A model generated the notes under the pieces. That model had not been told where the DNA came from. It made no database searches and saw only the letters and a list, made by a program, of their open reading frames with translations. A stretch of 64,000 nt of DNA from Pseudomonas sp. CCC3.1 (GTDB lineage: Bacteria > Pseudomonadota > Gammaproteobacteria > Pseudomonadales > Pseudomonadaceae), in the NCBI RefSeq assembly GCF_034347405.1, contig NZ_CP133778.1:1364001-1428000 (forward strand). The letters run 5' to 3'. Shown here in pieces: positions 1 through 9,335 of the stretch; the stretch's first letter is position 1, and every line of letters begins with the position of its first letter. The position numbers and the translations under genes are program-made.

Positions 1-1370
1 TGGTCAAGGGCGTTATCAACGGTAAGGTTAAAGGCGGCTTCACTGTCGACGTTAACGGCATCCGTGCGTTCCTGCCAGGTTCTCTGGTTGACGTTCGTCC
101 AGTGCGCGACACCACGCACCTGGAAGGCAAAGAGCTGGAATTCAAGGTCATCAAGCTTGACCAGAAGCGCAACAACGTTGTTGTTTCGCGTCGCAGCGTA
201 CTTGAAGCAGAGAACTCGGCTGAGCGTGAAGCTCTGCTGGAATCCCTGCAAGAAGGTCAGCAAGTTAAAGGTATCGTCAAAAACCTCACCGACTACGGCG
301 CATTCGTCGACCTGGGTGGCGTTGATGGCCTGCTGCACATCACCGACATGGCTTGGAAGCGTATCAAGCATCCTTCCGAAATCGTCAACGTTGGCGACGA
401 GATCGATGTCAAGGTTCTGAAGTACGATCGCGAACGCAATCGTGTTTCCCTGGGCCTGAAGCAACTGGGCGAAGATCCATGGGTTGCTATCAAAGCCCGT
501 TACCCAGAAAGCACTCGCGTTACCGCTCGTGTAACCAACCTGACCGACTACGGCTGCTTTGCTGAGCTGGAAGAAGGCGTTGAAGGCCTGGTACACGTTT
601 CCGAAATGGACTGGACCAACAAAAACATCCACCCTTCGAAAGTCGTACAAGTCGGCGACGAAGTGGAAGTTATGGTTCTGGACATCGACGAAGAGCGTCG
701 TCGTATCTCCCTGGGCATCAAGCAGTGCAAATCTAACCCATGGGAAGATTTCTCTGGCCAGTTCAACAAGGGCGATAAAATCTCCGGCACCATCAAGTCG
801 ATCACCGATTTCGGTATCTTCATTGGTCTGGACGGCGGCATCGACGGTCTGGTTCACCTGTCCGACATCTCCTGGAACGAAGTGGGCGAAGAAGCCGTAC
901 GTCGTTTCAAGAAGGGCGACGAGCTGGACACCGTTATCCTGTCTGTTGATCCAGAGCGTGAGCGCATCTCCCTGGGTATCAAGCAGCTGGAAAGCGATCC
1001 GTTCTCCGAGTACGTACAAGAGAACGACAAAGGCGCAATCGTTAAGGGCATCGTGAAAGAAGTTGACGCTAAAGGCGCCATCATCACTCTGGCCAACGAT
1101 ATCGAAGCGACACTGAAAGCCTCCGAAATCAGCCGTGACCGTATCGAAGATGCGCGCAACGTTCTGAAAGAAGGCGAAGAAGTAGAAGCCAAGATCATCA
1201 GCGTTGATCGTAAAAGCCGCGTAATCCAACTGTCCATCAAGTCGAAAGACGTTGAAGACGAGAAGGAAGCAATCCAGAGCCTGCGCGACAAGCCAGCTAC
1301 CTCTGAGATCGCTGCTGGTCCGACCACTTTGGGCGACCTGTTGCGTGCACAAATGGAAAAACAGAACTAA
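1..1370 (+). CDS. rpsA: 30S ribosomal protein S1 (5' end outside window)
   Basis: Carboxy-terminal part of ribosomal protein S1, which binds mRNA on the 30S subunit and helps start translation. The reading frame is open from the first base of the window, so the gene begins upstream. Several S1/OB-fold repeats of about 85 residues follow each other; each has a 'G.V..(I/L)TD(Y/F)G.F..L..G(V/I)(D/E)GL(V/L)H.S(D/E)' pattern and ends in 'R.(R/V)(I/V)SLGIKQ'. The tail, with a TLGDLL stretch before the stop, is typical of pseudomonad S1. An intrinsic terminator lies 22 bases after the stop. It is followed by ihfB, the usual pseudomonad order. Identification is secure. Confidence 0.98.
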   Translation, partial: VKGVINGKVKGGFTVDVNGIRAFLPGSLVDVRPVRDTTHLEGKELEFKVIKLDQKRNNVVVSRRSVLEAENSAEREALLESLQEGQQVKGIVKNLTDYGAFVDLGGVDGLLHITDMAWKRIKHPSEIVNVGDEIDVKVLKYDRERNRVSLGLKQLGEDPWVAIKARYPESTRVTARVTNLTDYGCFAELEEGVEGLVHVSEMDWTNKNIHPSKVVQVGDEVEVMVLDIDEERRRISLGIKQCKSNPWEDFSGQFNKGDKISGTIKSITDFGIFIGLDGGIDGLVHLSDISWNEVGEEAVRRFKKGDELDTVILSVDPERERISLGIKQLESDPFSEYVQENDKGAIVKGIVKEVDAKGAIITLANDIEATLKASEISRDRIEDARNVLKEGEEVEAKIISVDRKSRVIQLSIKSKDVEDEKEAIQSLRDKPATSEIAAGPTTLGDLLRAQMEKQN

Positions 1371-1392
1371 GTTCTGATTGACCATAGAAAAA

Positions 1393-1416
1393 GGGCGACT
1401 TCGGTCGCCCTTTTTT
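1393..1416 (+). terminator. rpsA intrinsic terminator
   Basis: A perfect 7-bp stem (GGGCGAC / GTCGCCC) closes a TTCG tetraloop and is followed directly by six T. This is a textbook Rho-independent terminator just after rpsA. Confidence 0.95.
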
Positions 1417-1736
1417 GTGTCTGCGATTTGAGTTTTACCTGTTCACGATGGGGGGCTTGCAGAGTCGATCTGAAGCGATCCTGGAGGTGCTTCCAGAGGT
1501 TTGCTCACGTACACAGGGTTCGACCTGATTGTCTGTCAGCACCTCTCTGCGCGCATGTCGAGCAGCTTGGTGGTGGACTAAACCTTAGAGTGATGATTTT
1601 TAAGTGTGCCGGGCGTCCATGAGCAATTGCGCAGTGGTCTGCAAAGATAAGTCAAGATCTGGGCTGTTCAAATTCTATTGATCATGCTAAAACCTTTGAA
1701 GCGCTGATCTAGCTGCTTGAAAAAGAAGGGAAAAAT
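1417..1736. other. Intergenic region upstream of ihfB
   Basis: This 320-bp stretch between the rpsA terminator and ihfB must hold the ihfB promoter. The 64-codon frame starting near 1428 has no recognisable product and no good ribosome binding site, so it is not called. The last 15 bases before ihfB are purine-rich (AAGAAGGGAAAAAT) and serve as its ribosome binding site. Confidence 0.6.
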
Positions 1737-2033
1737 ATGACGAAGTCGGAGTTGATCGAACGAATTGTCACCCATCAAGGGCTGCTCTCATCCAAAGATG
1801 TAGAGCTGGCTATCAAGACCATGCTTGAACAAATGTCACAGTGCCTGGCGACTGGAGATCGAATCGAAATTCGAGGCTTTGGCAGTTTTTCGCTGCATTA
1901 CCGTGCACCACGGGTCGGCCGTAACCCAAAGACCGGCCAGTCTGTAAGTCTCGATGGTAAATTTGTTCCTCATTTCAAGCCGGGCAAAGAGCTTCGGGAT
2001 CGAGTGAACGAAGACGAGGAAGACGATATTTAA
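1737..2033 (+). CDS. ihfB: Integration host factor subunit beta
   Basis: Beta subunit of the DNA-bending heterodimer IHF (HimD). The protein has 98 residues, the usual length. It opens [10 protein letters not shown] and carries the HU/IHF signature [21 protein letters not shown], whose Arg/Asn-Pro arm intercalates in the minor groove. The acidic tail (EDEEDDI) is common in Pseudomonas. A purine-rich ribosome binding site precedes the ATG. In pseudomonads ihfB marks the upstream border of the O-antigen locus, which is the case here. Identification is secure. Confidence 0.97.
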   Translation: MTKSELIERIVTHQGLLSSKDVELAIKTMLEQMSQCLATGDRIEIRGFGSFSLHYRAPRVGRNPKTGQSVSLDGKFVPHFKPGKELRDRVNEDEEDDI

Positions 2034-2057
2034 TCCTTAGGGAGACAGGAGTTGCCC

Positions 2058-2306
2058 ATGAGTAGCTTTAGGCGTGCAGTTCTGGTGGCGTTTGCATTGG
2101 TCGTAATTTTCGGGACGGTAATTTTTATCCTCGAAAATCAGCAGCCCACTTCATTGGTTTTTCTCGGGTGGAGTTCACCTGAACTGCCTGCATCGCTGTT
2201 CTTTATAGGCGCGTTGTTGCTAGGTATGGCGATTGGGCCTGCAATGGGCTTTATTGCTTATAAGCGTAAGGCCGCCAAGCTGAAGCGCAATCTGTTGAAG
2301 TCATAA
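2058..2306 (+). CDS. LapA-domain (DUF1049) inner membrane protein
   Basis: A small integral membrane protein of about 82 residues with two hydrophobic segments (roughly residues 7-27 and 45-65) and a basic cytoplasmic tail (KRKAAKLKRNLLKS). Between them is the ENQQPTSLVFLGW type motif of the LapA/YciS family, which takes part in lipopolysaccharide assembly in E. coli. The ATG at 2058 is chosen because AGGAG sits 6 bases upstream; an in-frame TTG lies at 2052. It follows ihfB by 24 bases and is probably co-transcribed. The family is clear; its role in this strain is inferred. Confidence 0.85.
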   Translation: MSSFRRAVLVAFALVVIFGTVIFILENQQPTSLVFLGWSSPELPASLFFIGALLLGMAIGPAMGFIAYKRKAAKLKRNLLKS

Positions 2307-2842
2307 AAATAGTTGACTGACCTTTATGCAGAGTTGCTTAAGAGGAGCCAAATAAGGCGTGCGTTTAGCTCATTGACTGGTAAGTGCGGGCGGCGATAAA
2401 CAGCGGGCTAGGAAATTTCCTACGCGCGGATAAGCCTTGTCTTCTGCTTATTGTTTTGCGATATCGGTAAGATGCGCGCAGTTCTCGATTGCTAGATACA
2501 TCCGTGCATCTCGGTTTGTGCCTGATTCTTAAAAATCACACGCATGTATGAATATCTGCGCATGCGAGCCAGCAATTTCTCTTTGATGCCAGGCTTTGTT
2601 GATGAACAGTCTTTCCCGCATCCCAAGCGTTGCCTCGTCTTCAGAGGTCGAAGTGTTCGCTTTTTTTTAGGCGATGCGCCATCAAAAAACCTCATTTCGA
2701 CAACAAGTGTTCTCGTCGGGCTGCCTGCTATTGCCCGCGCCTCTCAGGTAACTTCCGCTTTATTTTATTGGAGTTGAGGTGCTGGTGGCCGAGCGTCATG
2801 AAATAAGTGACTGATGCTCAAAAAGCGTAAGCGCCCCTGAGC
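2307..2842. other. Gene-poor region at the O-antigen locus entry
   Basis: There is no convincing gene in these 536 bp. The longest plus-strand frame (about 2544-2777) and the minus-strand frame over the same bases lack ribosome binding sites and recognisable domains. The region precedes a wzz-like remnant and probably contains the decayed front of that gene plus promoter DNA. Confidence 0.5.
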
Positions 2843-2941
2843 CCGCTTAAGATCCGTACATTATTGCTTGTGTTGTTGCAGACGGCGCTTGGAGGCCTGG
2901 TCGGTGTGTTGGTTGTTCTCGTCCGACGTTTGGTAGCGGCT
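2843..2941 (+). pseudogene. Remnant of a Wzz chain-length regulator (C-terminal end)
   Basis: Read from 2843, the frame gives P-L-K-I-R-T followed by a hydrophobic run rich in L, V and G (ALGGLVGVLVVLVRR). This has the shape of the C-terminal proline-basic segment plus glycine-rich transmembrane helix of Wzz. A stop codon lies just upstream in the same frame (2828) and no full-length frame exists. In pseudomonads wzz normally follows ihfB, so position supports the reading. The similarity is short and was judged by eye. Confidence 0.4.
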
Positions 2942-3099
2942 AGCCTGTGCAAGGTGCTGTGGCTACGCTGCCAAGCTCGAAGGGCAGCGTAAGGGCTTTA
3001 GGGAATGTTAGGGGCTGATGGCTGCTGCAGTTTGTATGACCCTCAGTTTTATTATGTGAGGACGTTGCCTCGGTGCGAGGCTTTGGCGAGAGCAAGTAC

Positions 3100-4589
3100 A
3101 TGCCGTATCCCACTATTAGGCATCATGGCGCGATCGATGGCGTGACAGGCTCTTGTCATCAGCTTGAGATGAGCGCCCACAGCAGTCTTCTAATCGACTG
3201 TGGGCTATTTCAAGGCGGTGATGAGCGAGTCGCACTGGATGGTAACGTTCAACATCCGCAGATAAGGTTTTCGATCGAGGGTATAAAAGCCCTGCTCATC
3301 ACTCATGTACATGCTGACCATGTAGGGCGGATTCCTTATTTGCTGGCTGCGGGTTTTACAGGGCCTATCCTGTGCAGTGAGCCTTCGGCAAAATTGCTGC
3401 CGTTAGTCCTTGAAGACGCATTCAGGCTTGAATTTAGCCGCGAGCCAAAAAAATTGAGCGCTACCTGCGGCGTCTGCGCCAACAAATCATCGCGCTGCCA
3501 TTCGACTATTGGTTCAGCATTGAACAAACAGGCACCCTGCAAGCCAAGATCCGTCTGCAAAGAGCAGGGCATATACTCGGGTCCGTCTATGTGGAATGCG
3601 ACCTTGTGTATCCGAATACCGGTTTGCACCGTCGGATCGTGTTTTCAGGTGACCTAGGTGCACCGCATACACCATTTCTGCCAGGTCCTCGTTCCCCAAA
3701 GCGTGCCGATGTACTGATTCTTGAGAGCACATACGGAGACCGCGTGCATGAAAATCGCTCCACACGCCAGGGGCGATTGGAAAGTGCTATTGATCATGCG
3801 CTGAGTGATCACGGCACACTATTGATTCCGGCGTTCAGCATTGGACGTACTCAAGAATTACTCTACGAAATCGAAGATATCCTGCATCGAAAAGCCCTGT
3901 TTGGTCCTGAACTGCCAGCTTCTGTGCCGGATCAGTTTCTACCTGTCACTTGGCCGCAATTACCGATCATCCTCGACTCTCCATTGGCAAGTCGCCTTAC
4001 CAGGGTCTATCGTGATTTGGATCGCTATTGGGATCTTGAAGCTCAGAGCCGTCTCGCAGGAGGGCGCAAGCCCTTGCATTTCAATCAACTGATCATGATC
4101 AACAGCCACGTCCAACATATGCAAACCGTCAACTATCTGGCAAACACAGGCCGACCTGCGATCGTAATTGCAGCCAGTGGCATGTGCTCCAGCGGTCGCA
4201 TAGTGAATTATCTGAAGGCCATGTTGGCTGACCCAAGGCACAATGTACTTTTTACGGGTTATCAGGCTAGAGGAACGCCCGGCGCGCTAATACAAAAACA
4301 TGGCCCATCAGGTGGTTTTGTTGAATTGGAGGGTGAGCGCTGTATTATTCGTGCTGGCATTAGTACTTTGGGCGGGTATTCTGCTCATGCCGATCAGCAA
4401 GACTTGCTGAATTTTGTTTCAGGTATGGAGCAATGGCCGGAAGAAATACGCTTGGTACATGGCGATGAGCCAGCAAGGAATGCATTGGCGAAGGAACTGT
4501 TGGGCCTCTATCAGGCTCAAAATAAAATTGTCGATCTACACATTCCGACGAATTTGAAGGCGCTTCTGGAATTCCAGTCGCTGTCATGA
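3100..4589 (+). pseudogene. Beta-CASP metallo-hydrolase (RNA exonuclease type), frame interrupted
   Basis: An MBL-fold beta-CASP protein of the CPSF/RNase J-like group, which acts on RNA in related proteins. The first frame (ATG 3100, in-frame GTG at 3073) runs to 3657. It carries the metallo-lactamase motif THVHADH and a GVTGSCH start. The rest lies in the -1 frame to 4589, with the beta-CASP landmarks DSPLA, ASGMCSSGR, GYSAHADQ and VHGDEPAR. The frames join at A7 (3447-3453). After it the -1 frame reads IERYLRRLRQQIIALPFDYW, the expected family sequence, so one A appears missing. The run is in the exact A AAA AAA phase of a -1 slippery site, so frameshifting is possible; loss of function or a sequencing error are alternatives. 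It lies between ihfB and rfaH on the same strand. Confidence 0.8.
3447..3453 (+). other. A7 frameshift point / possible -1 slippery heptamer
   Basis: Seven consecutive A. The incoming frame reads CCA-AAA-AAA, which is the X_XXY_YYZ arrangement for tandem -1 slippage. A small GGCG/CGCC hairpin (3469-3480) lies 15 bases downstream, weaker and further away than a typical stimulator. Confidence 0.6.
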
Positions 4590-4665
4590 AAAGAACCAGT
4601 TGCTTGCCATTTGCACATGCACTGCACAATGGTAAAACACGGACGAATCCATTAATGAATTGCCC

Positions 4666-5193
4666 ATGCACATAATAAACACCACAGTACCCCGCGACCC
4701 TATCGTGCCGAAATCAGGCGACTGGTACCTGGTGCAATGCAAGCCCAGACAAGACGAGCGCGCAGAGGAAAACCTCGAGCGGCAAGGCTACGAATGCTCA
4801 CGTCCGCTTTGCCGGCGTGAAAAGGTGCAACGTGGCCAACTGAACTGTGTTCAAGAATCGTTGTTTCCAGGCTACCTGTTTATTCATATGCCGGAAGGCG
4901 CCAATTGGGCTCCCTTGCGTTCAACCCGCGGAGTCGCGCGGGTTGTTGCTTTTGGAGGCCGGCCATTGGCCGTCAGTCACGAGTTGATCCTTCAACTGCA
5001 ATCGCGTGCGAATTCGCACATCATCTCTACGTTTAACTCGGGTGACAAAGTAACCATCCTTGATCAAGGCTTCGCAGGTATTGAGTCCATATTCATGTCC
5101 ATGGACGGCGAAGAAAGAGTCATTCTGCTTATCAACCTAATGAACCGTCAGCAACAGATCAGTTTGCCACTAGCGAGTATTACGACTCGCTAA
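4666..5193 (+). CDS. rfaH: Transcription/translation antiterminator RfaH
   Basis: A NusG paralogue of about 175 residues. The amino-terminal NGN domain contains WYLVQCKPRQDERAEENL and the ESLFPGYLFIH segment typical of RfaH. The remainder (about 115-172) is the small KOW-type domain, which in E. coli RfaH switches fold on recruitment. RfaH binds paused RNA polymerase at ops elements and lets it read through long surface-polysaccharide operons. ATG 4666 is chosen; an in-frame TTG lies 6 bases before it. A perfect ops core begins 72 bases after the stop, directly ahead of rmlA, which makes local control of the O-antigen operon very likely. Confidence 0.93.
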   Translation: MHIINTTVPRDPIVPKSGDWYLVQCKPRQDERAEENLERQGYECSRPLCRREKVQRGQLNCVQESLFPGYLFIHMPEGANWAPLRSTRGVARVVAFGGRPLAVSHELILQLQSRANSHIISTFNSGDKVTILDQGFAGIESIFMSMDGEERVILLINLMNRQQQISLPLASITTR

Positions 5194-5237
5194 AGCAAGC
5201 TATGGCTGCGGCCTGAACAATCAATAATGAAAAGCGT

Positions 5238-5276
5238 TCTCAGGAAGTTAACGATAAATCCTGGGGCGGTAGCGTG
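5238..5276 (+). promoter_or_regulatory. JUMPstart leader with ops element (RfaH recruitment)
   Basis: GGCGGTAGCGTG at 5265-5276 is a perfect match to the ops core that pauses RNA polymerase and recruits RfaH in enterobacteria. It is followed by a T run. The preceding bases (AGGAAGTTAACGATAAATCC, then TGGGG) follow the spacing of the longer JUMPstart consensus. It lies in the untranslated leader between rfaH and rmlA. The match is read directly; function is inferred from the enterobacterial system and the adjacent rfaH. Confidence 0.9.
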
Positions 5277-5352
5277 TTTTTAACGCAGAACTTCCCCCTG
5301 TGCCAGTTGGGGCAGGAGGAGTTGGCAGGAAAATTAAGGACGTACTCGCGAC

Positions 5353-6246
5353 ATGACTACCCTCCAACGTAAAGGCATCATCCTCGCTGGGGGTGCGGGT
5401 ACACGTTTGCACCCCCTTACACTTGGGGTGTCCAAGCAGATGTTGCCTATTTATGATAAACCAATGATTTTCTATCCGCTGTCTGTACTCATGCTGGCGG
5501 GTATTCGCGAAATATTAATTATTTCAACGCCTGAAGATCTACCCAGTTTCCAAAAATTATTGGGTGATGGTAGCCAGTACGGTATTGAATTGAGTTATGC
5601 GCAGCAGCCGAAGCCGGGAGGTTTGGCGCAGGCCTTTATAATTGGGGAGTCATTCATTGGCAGTCATCCGGTCTGTATGATCCTTGGTGATAACATTTTT
5701 TATGGGCACTATTTTTCAGAGAACTTAAAAGCTGCCATGTCAAAAACCTCTGGTGCCACGGTATTTGGTTATCACGTTTCTGATCCTGAACATTTTGGTG
5801 TAGTTGAATTCGACAGTACCGGGCGTGTGATCAGTATTGAGGAAAAGCCAGAAAATCCAAAATCTAACTATGTGGTGGCAGGCCTGTATTTTTATGACAA
5901 TAAGGTTGTTGATTTTGTCAAAAATATTAAACCCTCATCGCGTGGTGAACTCGAGATAACTGATATCAACTGTATTTACCTTAAGCAAAATAGTTTGACG
6001 GTTGAAATATTGGGGCGTGGATTCGCGTGGCTAGATACTGGCACACATGAATCTTTGCTTGAAGCCAGTTGTTTTGTACGAACGATTGAGCAACGACAAG
6101 GTTTGAAAATCGCTTGCCTAGAAGAAATTGCATTCAATTTTGACTGGATTACTACGGAGCAGTTACTTCAACAAGCCGAGAGATTTAAAAAGACAGGTTA
6201 CGGACACTACCTTTTGCGTCTATTGTCAGAAAAGCGTGATACATGA
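5353..6246 (+). CDS. rmlA: Glucose-1-phosphate thymidylyltransferase
   Basis: RmlA (RfbA) makes dTDP-glucose from dTTP and glucose-1-phosphate, the first step to dTDP-rhamnose and other dTDP-deoxysugars. At 297 residues it has normal length. It shows the nucleotide-binding start [16 protein letters not shown], the [18 protein letters not shown] segment, GDNIFYG and the [10 protein letters not shown] motif. It is the first gene after the ops leader. Its end overlaps the start of rmlC by 4 bases (ATGA). No rmlB or rmlD is present in the window, so the rest of the pathway must be encoded elsewhere. Confidence 0.95.
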   Translation: MTTLQRKGIILAGGAGTRLHPLTLGVSKQMLPIYDKPMIFYPLSVLMLAGIREILIISTPEDLPSFQKLLGDGSQYGIELSYAQQPKPGGLAQAFIIGESFIGSHPVCMILGDNIFYGHYFSENLKAAMSKTSGATVFGYHVSDPEHFGVVEFDSTGRVISIEEKPENPKSNYVVAGLYFYDNKVVDFVKNIKPSSRGELEITDINCIYLKQNSLTVEILGRGFAWLDTGTHESLLEASCFVRTIEQRQGLKIACLEEIAFNFDWITTEQLLQQAERFKKTGYGHYLLRLLSEKRDT

Positions 6247-6800
6247 AATTTCTTACGACACCTATTTCAGGGCTAGTAGTGATTGAACCTGAAATTTTCA
6301 ATGATGAGCGTGGCTGGTTTATAGAGAGCTTTAACTTACAGCGATTTCGGATCGGTTTGCAGGCACTGGAATTAGAAGCTCCCGATTGCTTTGTTCAGGA
6401 TAATTTATCGAACTCGAAAAAGGGAGTTGTCAGAGGTCTTCATTATCAATTGGCGCCCTTTGCTCAAGGAAAACTCGTAAGTGCTCTTCATGGCGCAGTC
6501 TTTGATGTGGCAGTAGATCTTCGGGTAGATTCGTCTACTTATGGTGAATGGTTTGCACTCGAACTGAGTGACGTTAACAAAAAGATGTTATGGGTTCCTG
6601 CAGGTTTTGCACATGGCTTTTTAGCGCTGGAGGACGATACGTGCGTCAGTTATAAAGTTACCCAGTATTATAATAAGGATTCTGAGCGAAGCGTATTGTG
6701 GAGTGATACGTCCCTGGGAATCCAATGGCCGGCATTAAGTGAGTATTTTATAAGTGATAAAGATAAGTCTGCATCAGCATTTTTGAAGTTGTCCGGCTAA
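6243..6800 (+). CDS. rmlC: dTDP-4-dehydrorhamnose 3,5-epimerase
   Basis: RmlC (RfbC) epimerises dTDP-4-keto-6-deoxyglucose at C3 and C5. The 185-residue cupin has the expected motifs: [11 protein letters not shown] near the start, FVQDN.S.S..GV.RGLHYQ with the catalytic His, and [10 protein letters not shown]. It is translationally coupled to rmlA through a 4-base overlap. A dTDP-hexulose isomerase of the same fold is unlikely given the RGLHYQ and AGFAHGF signatures. Confidence 0.93.
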   Translation: MKFLTTPISGLVVIEPEIFNDERGWFIESFNLQRFRIGLQALELEAPDCFVQDNLSNSKKGVVRGLHYQLAPFAQGKLVSALHGAVFDVAVDLRVDSSTYGEWFALELSDVNKKMLWVPAGFAHGFLALEDDTCVSYKVTQYYNKDSERSVLWSDTSLGIQWPALSEYFISDKDKSASAFLKLSG

Positions 6801-6868
6801 GAGATTTTTTGGATGCTCGGCACGTTGGGTCTAAAAGTTTTGTATGTTGTTGGCTCGGAGGTGTCAAG

Positions 6869-8098
6869 TTGAAGAGTAATAAGGTTTCAGTATGTGTCGT
6901 GTTATGTGCTTGTTTGCTGATAGTGCTGGGTGATGTACGGTTTATTATTGGCTCTGCCGGTTACTGGGTAGTGTGGTGTGTCGTTATATGTTCTGGGTTC
7001 TTTCTATCCGCTTGCCGGTTTAGCTGGACTATAAGTGTTGAATTGTTTGTGTACTTGATAGGTTTTCTTTTGGTGTTGATGTCTTTTGTTTTGAGCGGTA
7101 TTGTTAATGATGATGTGTATACAGTTTATCAAGGTGTAAAGTTTTTTTTTATCGCAGTGGCTTTTTTTTGTATTTATATCAATGCTCGTGATTTGGTCGC
7201 GGGGGATGTCTATAAAATAAGCTTGATATCTATCATGGTTGGACTGCTTTTGTTTTTGATGTCTAAATATTCCATGCGGGAGCTATATGTTGAGTTGGGG
7301 GATGGACGGCAAGGTAGCCAATTTGCATACCCTGGTGTTCTTTGGAAAACGCCAGTGTTCTTTATAGGATTTGTCATCGCAGGAACGGTGTTTAGCACGG
7401 GGAATAAGTTTCTATCTTTACTTGCTTTGATCGGTGGTATGTTCTTGTTAAAGTCAGACTCAAGTCGAACAGGTTTCTTAATCCTTGCGATGGTGGCACT
7501 GCTGTTTGTTGTGCTGTGTGCTTATTTGAAACCCCAAACCGCATTGGTATGCTCGTTAGTGTTGGGGCTGGGTGGCCTAGGGTTGTTGATACTTTACAGT
7601 TGCGGGTTTGTTTTTTTAAGCAATGCAACAGAACCATTGGTATTGAACAGGCTTGCAGCGGGGGACCCAACACGCACCCAAATGCTCACAGACGGAGTTA
7701 TGCATGCTCAGCAATGTTTCCCATTAGGGTGTGGATTTGGTACAGCGACGTCCTTGGTCGGTCGTGAAAATATGGTAGTGCACAATGCTTACCTCTCATC
7801 ATTAGGTGATCTAGGTGTTTTAGGTTTTATAGGTATGGTTGTACTTATGTTTTCCCCTATTATTATTTTCATTGGAAAATTTATCGTTTTTAGGTCGCTT
7901 TCTATCAAATCGTCTGAGAATCTTGCTTACTCAGTTGCTGCATTTGGAGGCGTAATAGGCTATGCCTTTCTAATGATGCTTCACCCCTTCAGTACTGAAC
8001 TCTCTGAGTGGGGGATATGGATATTAATGGTCTCTATGTTAGCTACTTTTTCCCGGCAAATGGTTGCCAGTGAAAATGAAGTACAGGTAGAGGCATAG
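6869..8098 (+). CDS. wzy: O-antigen polymerase (Wzy-like)
   Basis: A very hydrophobic protein of about 409 residues with some ten or more predicted membrane segments. A periplasmic loop near residues 270-310 carries P.RTQMLTDGV, FPLGCGFGT and HNAYLSSLGDLGVLGF, the pattern of the Wzy/WaaL O-antigen ligase-polymerase family. The TTG at 6869 is preferred because GGAGGTG sits 5 bases upstream; the frame is open back to a TTG at 6809. Its place between rmlC and wzx in an O-antigen operon favours polymerase over ligase. Base composition is AT-rich and codon use is unlike core genes, as is usual for wzy. Confidence 0.8.
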   Translation: MKSNKVSVCVVLCACLLIVLGDVRFIIGSAGYWVVWCVVICSGFFLSACRFSWTISVELFVYLIGFLLVLMSFVLSGIVNDDVYTVYQGVKFFFIAVAFFCIYINARDLVAGDVYKISLISIMVGLLLFLMSKYSMRELYVELGDGRQGSQFAYPGVLWKTPVFFIGFVIAGTVFSTGNKFLSLLALIGGMFLLKSDSSRTGFLILAMVALLFVVLCAYLKPQTALVCSLVLGLGGLGLLILYSCGFVFLSNATEPLVLNRLAAGDPTRTQMLTDGVMHAQQCFPLGCGFGTATSLVGRENMVVHNAYLSSLGDLGVLGFIGMVVLMFSPIIIFIGKFIVFRSLSIKSSENLAYSVAAFGGVIGYAFLMMLHPFSTELSEWGIWILMVSMLATFSRQMVASENEVQVEA

Positions 8099-8099
8099 C

Positions 8100-9335
8100 A
8101 TGATTCTGCAATTGAAAAATGTAAGTTTGTTGTTTGTTGCGCAGTTAGTGAGTTATTTGATTCCTATTTTGGAAATTCCAATCTTGGCTAGGGCTTTGGG
8201 AGTGGACGAATATGGTCATATATTGCTCATTCAAACAAGCGCATTGTTGTGCTCTTTAGTTGTGGAATATGGGTACTCTTTAAGTGGCTCGAGACAAGTA
8301 GCACTGTGTGCTGGTGAAAAATCGCTATTGTCGAAAATTTACAATGAAATAACGTCTGCTAAAATAATCTTGACAACGGGTATGGTGGTTTTGTCGTTTG
8401 TTGTCTTGTCTGTTACTAAAGTGGATATCAAACTGCAAGCAGCTTTGTGGGGCTATCTGTATTTCTTTGCATTCGGATTTAGTAGTATTTGGTTATTCCA
8501 AGGCTTAGAGAAAATAACGTTCCCTGTCGTGTTTGAGGTGTGTTTAAGATTTGTTGGGTTGCTCATGCTGTTTATGTTTATTTCTCAGCCTGAAGATGCC
8601 TCCAAAGCGCTGATGATTATGTCGTCATTTTCCGTTCTCAATACAGTAGTTGGTTTTTACCTTGTGTATAGGGTTGTCGGTGGTTTTTCATTTACAATCA
8701 GAGGTGGAATTAAGCAGATAAAAGATGGATTTCACAGTTTTTTATATAAAAGTTCAAACAATATAATGATGAGCGCTGGGCCTGCTTTGGTCGGTGCTAT
8801 GTGTGGCCAGGCAGCTGTTGCAAAATTTGCTCCAGCTGAAAAAATAATAAAGGCTTCGATAGGTTTAGTAGGTCCTGTGCTAATAGGGTTGTACCCTTAT
8901 TTAAGCCGGAAGTTATCGCAGTCCACACCTTTAAATTTGAAGTTCTCTGCATTCATTGTAACGGGTCTTTTTTTTGCGGGCGTTGTAGGGGGCGGCCTGA
9001 TATTTGTTCTTGGTGATTATTTAATAAGTTTGATGTTGGGGCCTGGCTTCGAAGAGGCAATTGTCATTTTGCGTATTTTTGTTTTTGTTATACCTTTCAG
9101 AATGATGAATCAAGCGATGGGATTAACGATATTCATGCCCCTAGGTAAGGATCGGATTTTAAGCTTTTTGTTGATATTCTTCTCGTTTTTTTCATTGTTA
9201 TTAGCCGCGTTGCTTTCTTATGAATTTGATTTGAAAGGGGTTGTATATGGCTTGGTACTGTCGGAGATAATTTTTTCAGCGTCGTTAGTGGCGTTTGCGA
9301 TAAATATTAAGCGGGTAGAGAATAACGCATGTTGA
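8100..9335 (+). CDS. wzx: O-antigen flippase (Wzx-like)
   Basis: A 411-residue polytopic protein of the polysaccharide transporter family that flips undecaprenol-linked repeat units across the inner membrane. It opens with a helix followed by LVSYLIPILEIPILARALGVDEYG, the characteristic Wzx/RfbX start, and has about twelve hydrophobic stretches. It starts one base after the wzy stop codon and its end overlaps the next glycosyltransferase by 7 bases. AT-rich like its neighbours. Confidence 0.87.
   Translation: MILQLKNVSLLFVAQLVSYLIPILEIPILARALGVDEYGHILLIQTSALLCSLVVEYGYSLSGSRQVALCAGEKSLLSKIYNEITSAKIILTTGMVVLSFVVLSVTKVDIKLQAALWGYLYFFAFGFSSIWLFQGLEKITFPVVFEVCLRFVGLLMLFMFISQPEDASKALMIMSSFSVLNTVVGFYLVYRVVGGFSFTIRGGIKQIKDGFHSFLYKSSNNIMMSAGPALVGAMCGQAAVAKFAPAEKIIKASIGLVGPVLIGLYPYLSRKLSQSTPLNLKFSAFIVTGLFFAGVVGGGLIFVLGDYLISLMLGPGFEEAIVILRIFVFVIPFRMMNQAMGLTIFMPLGKDRILSFLLIFFSFFSLLLAALLSYEFDLKGVVYGLVLSEIIFSASLVAFAINIKRVENNAC

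Noticed and set aside
2544..2777. 77-codon plus-strand frame (and a 67-codon minus-strand frame over it)
   Set aside because: No ribosome binding site, no recognisable domain, sited in decayed DNA before the O-antigen locus.
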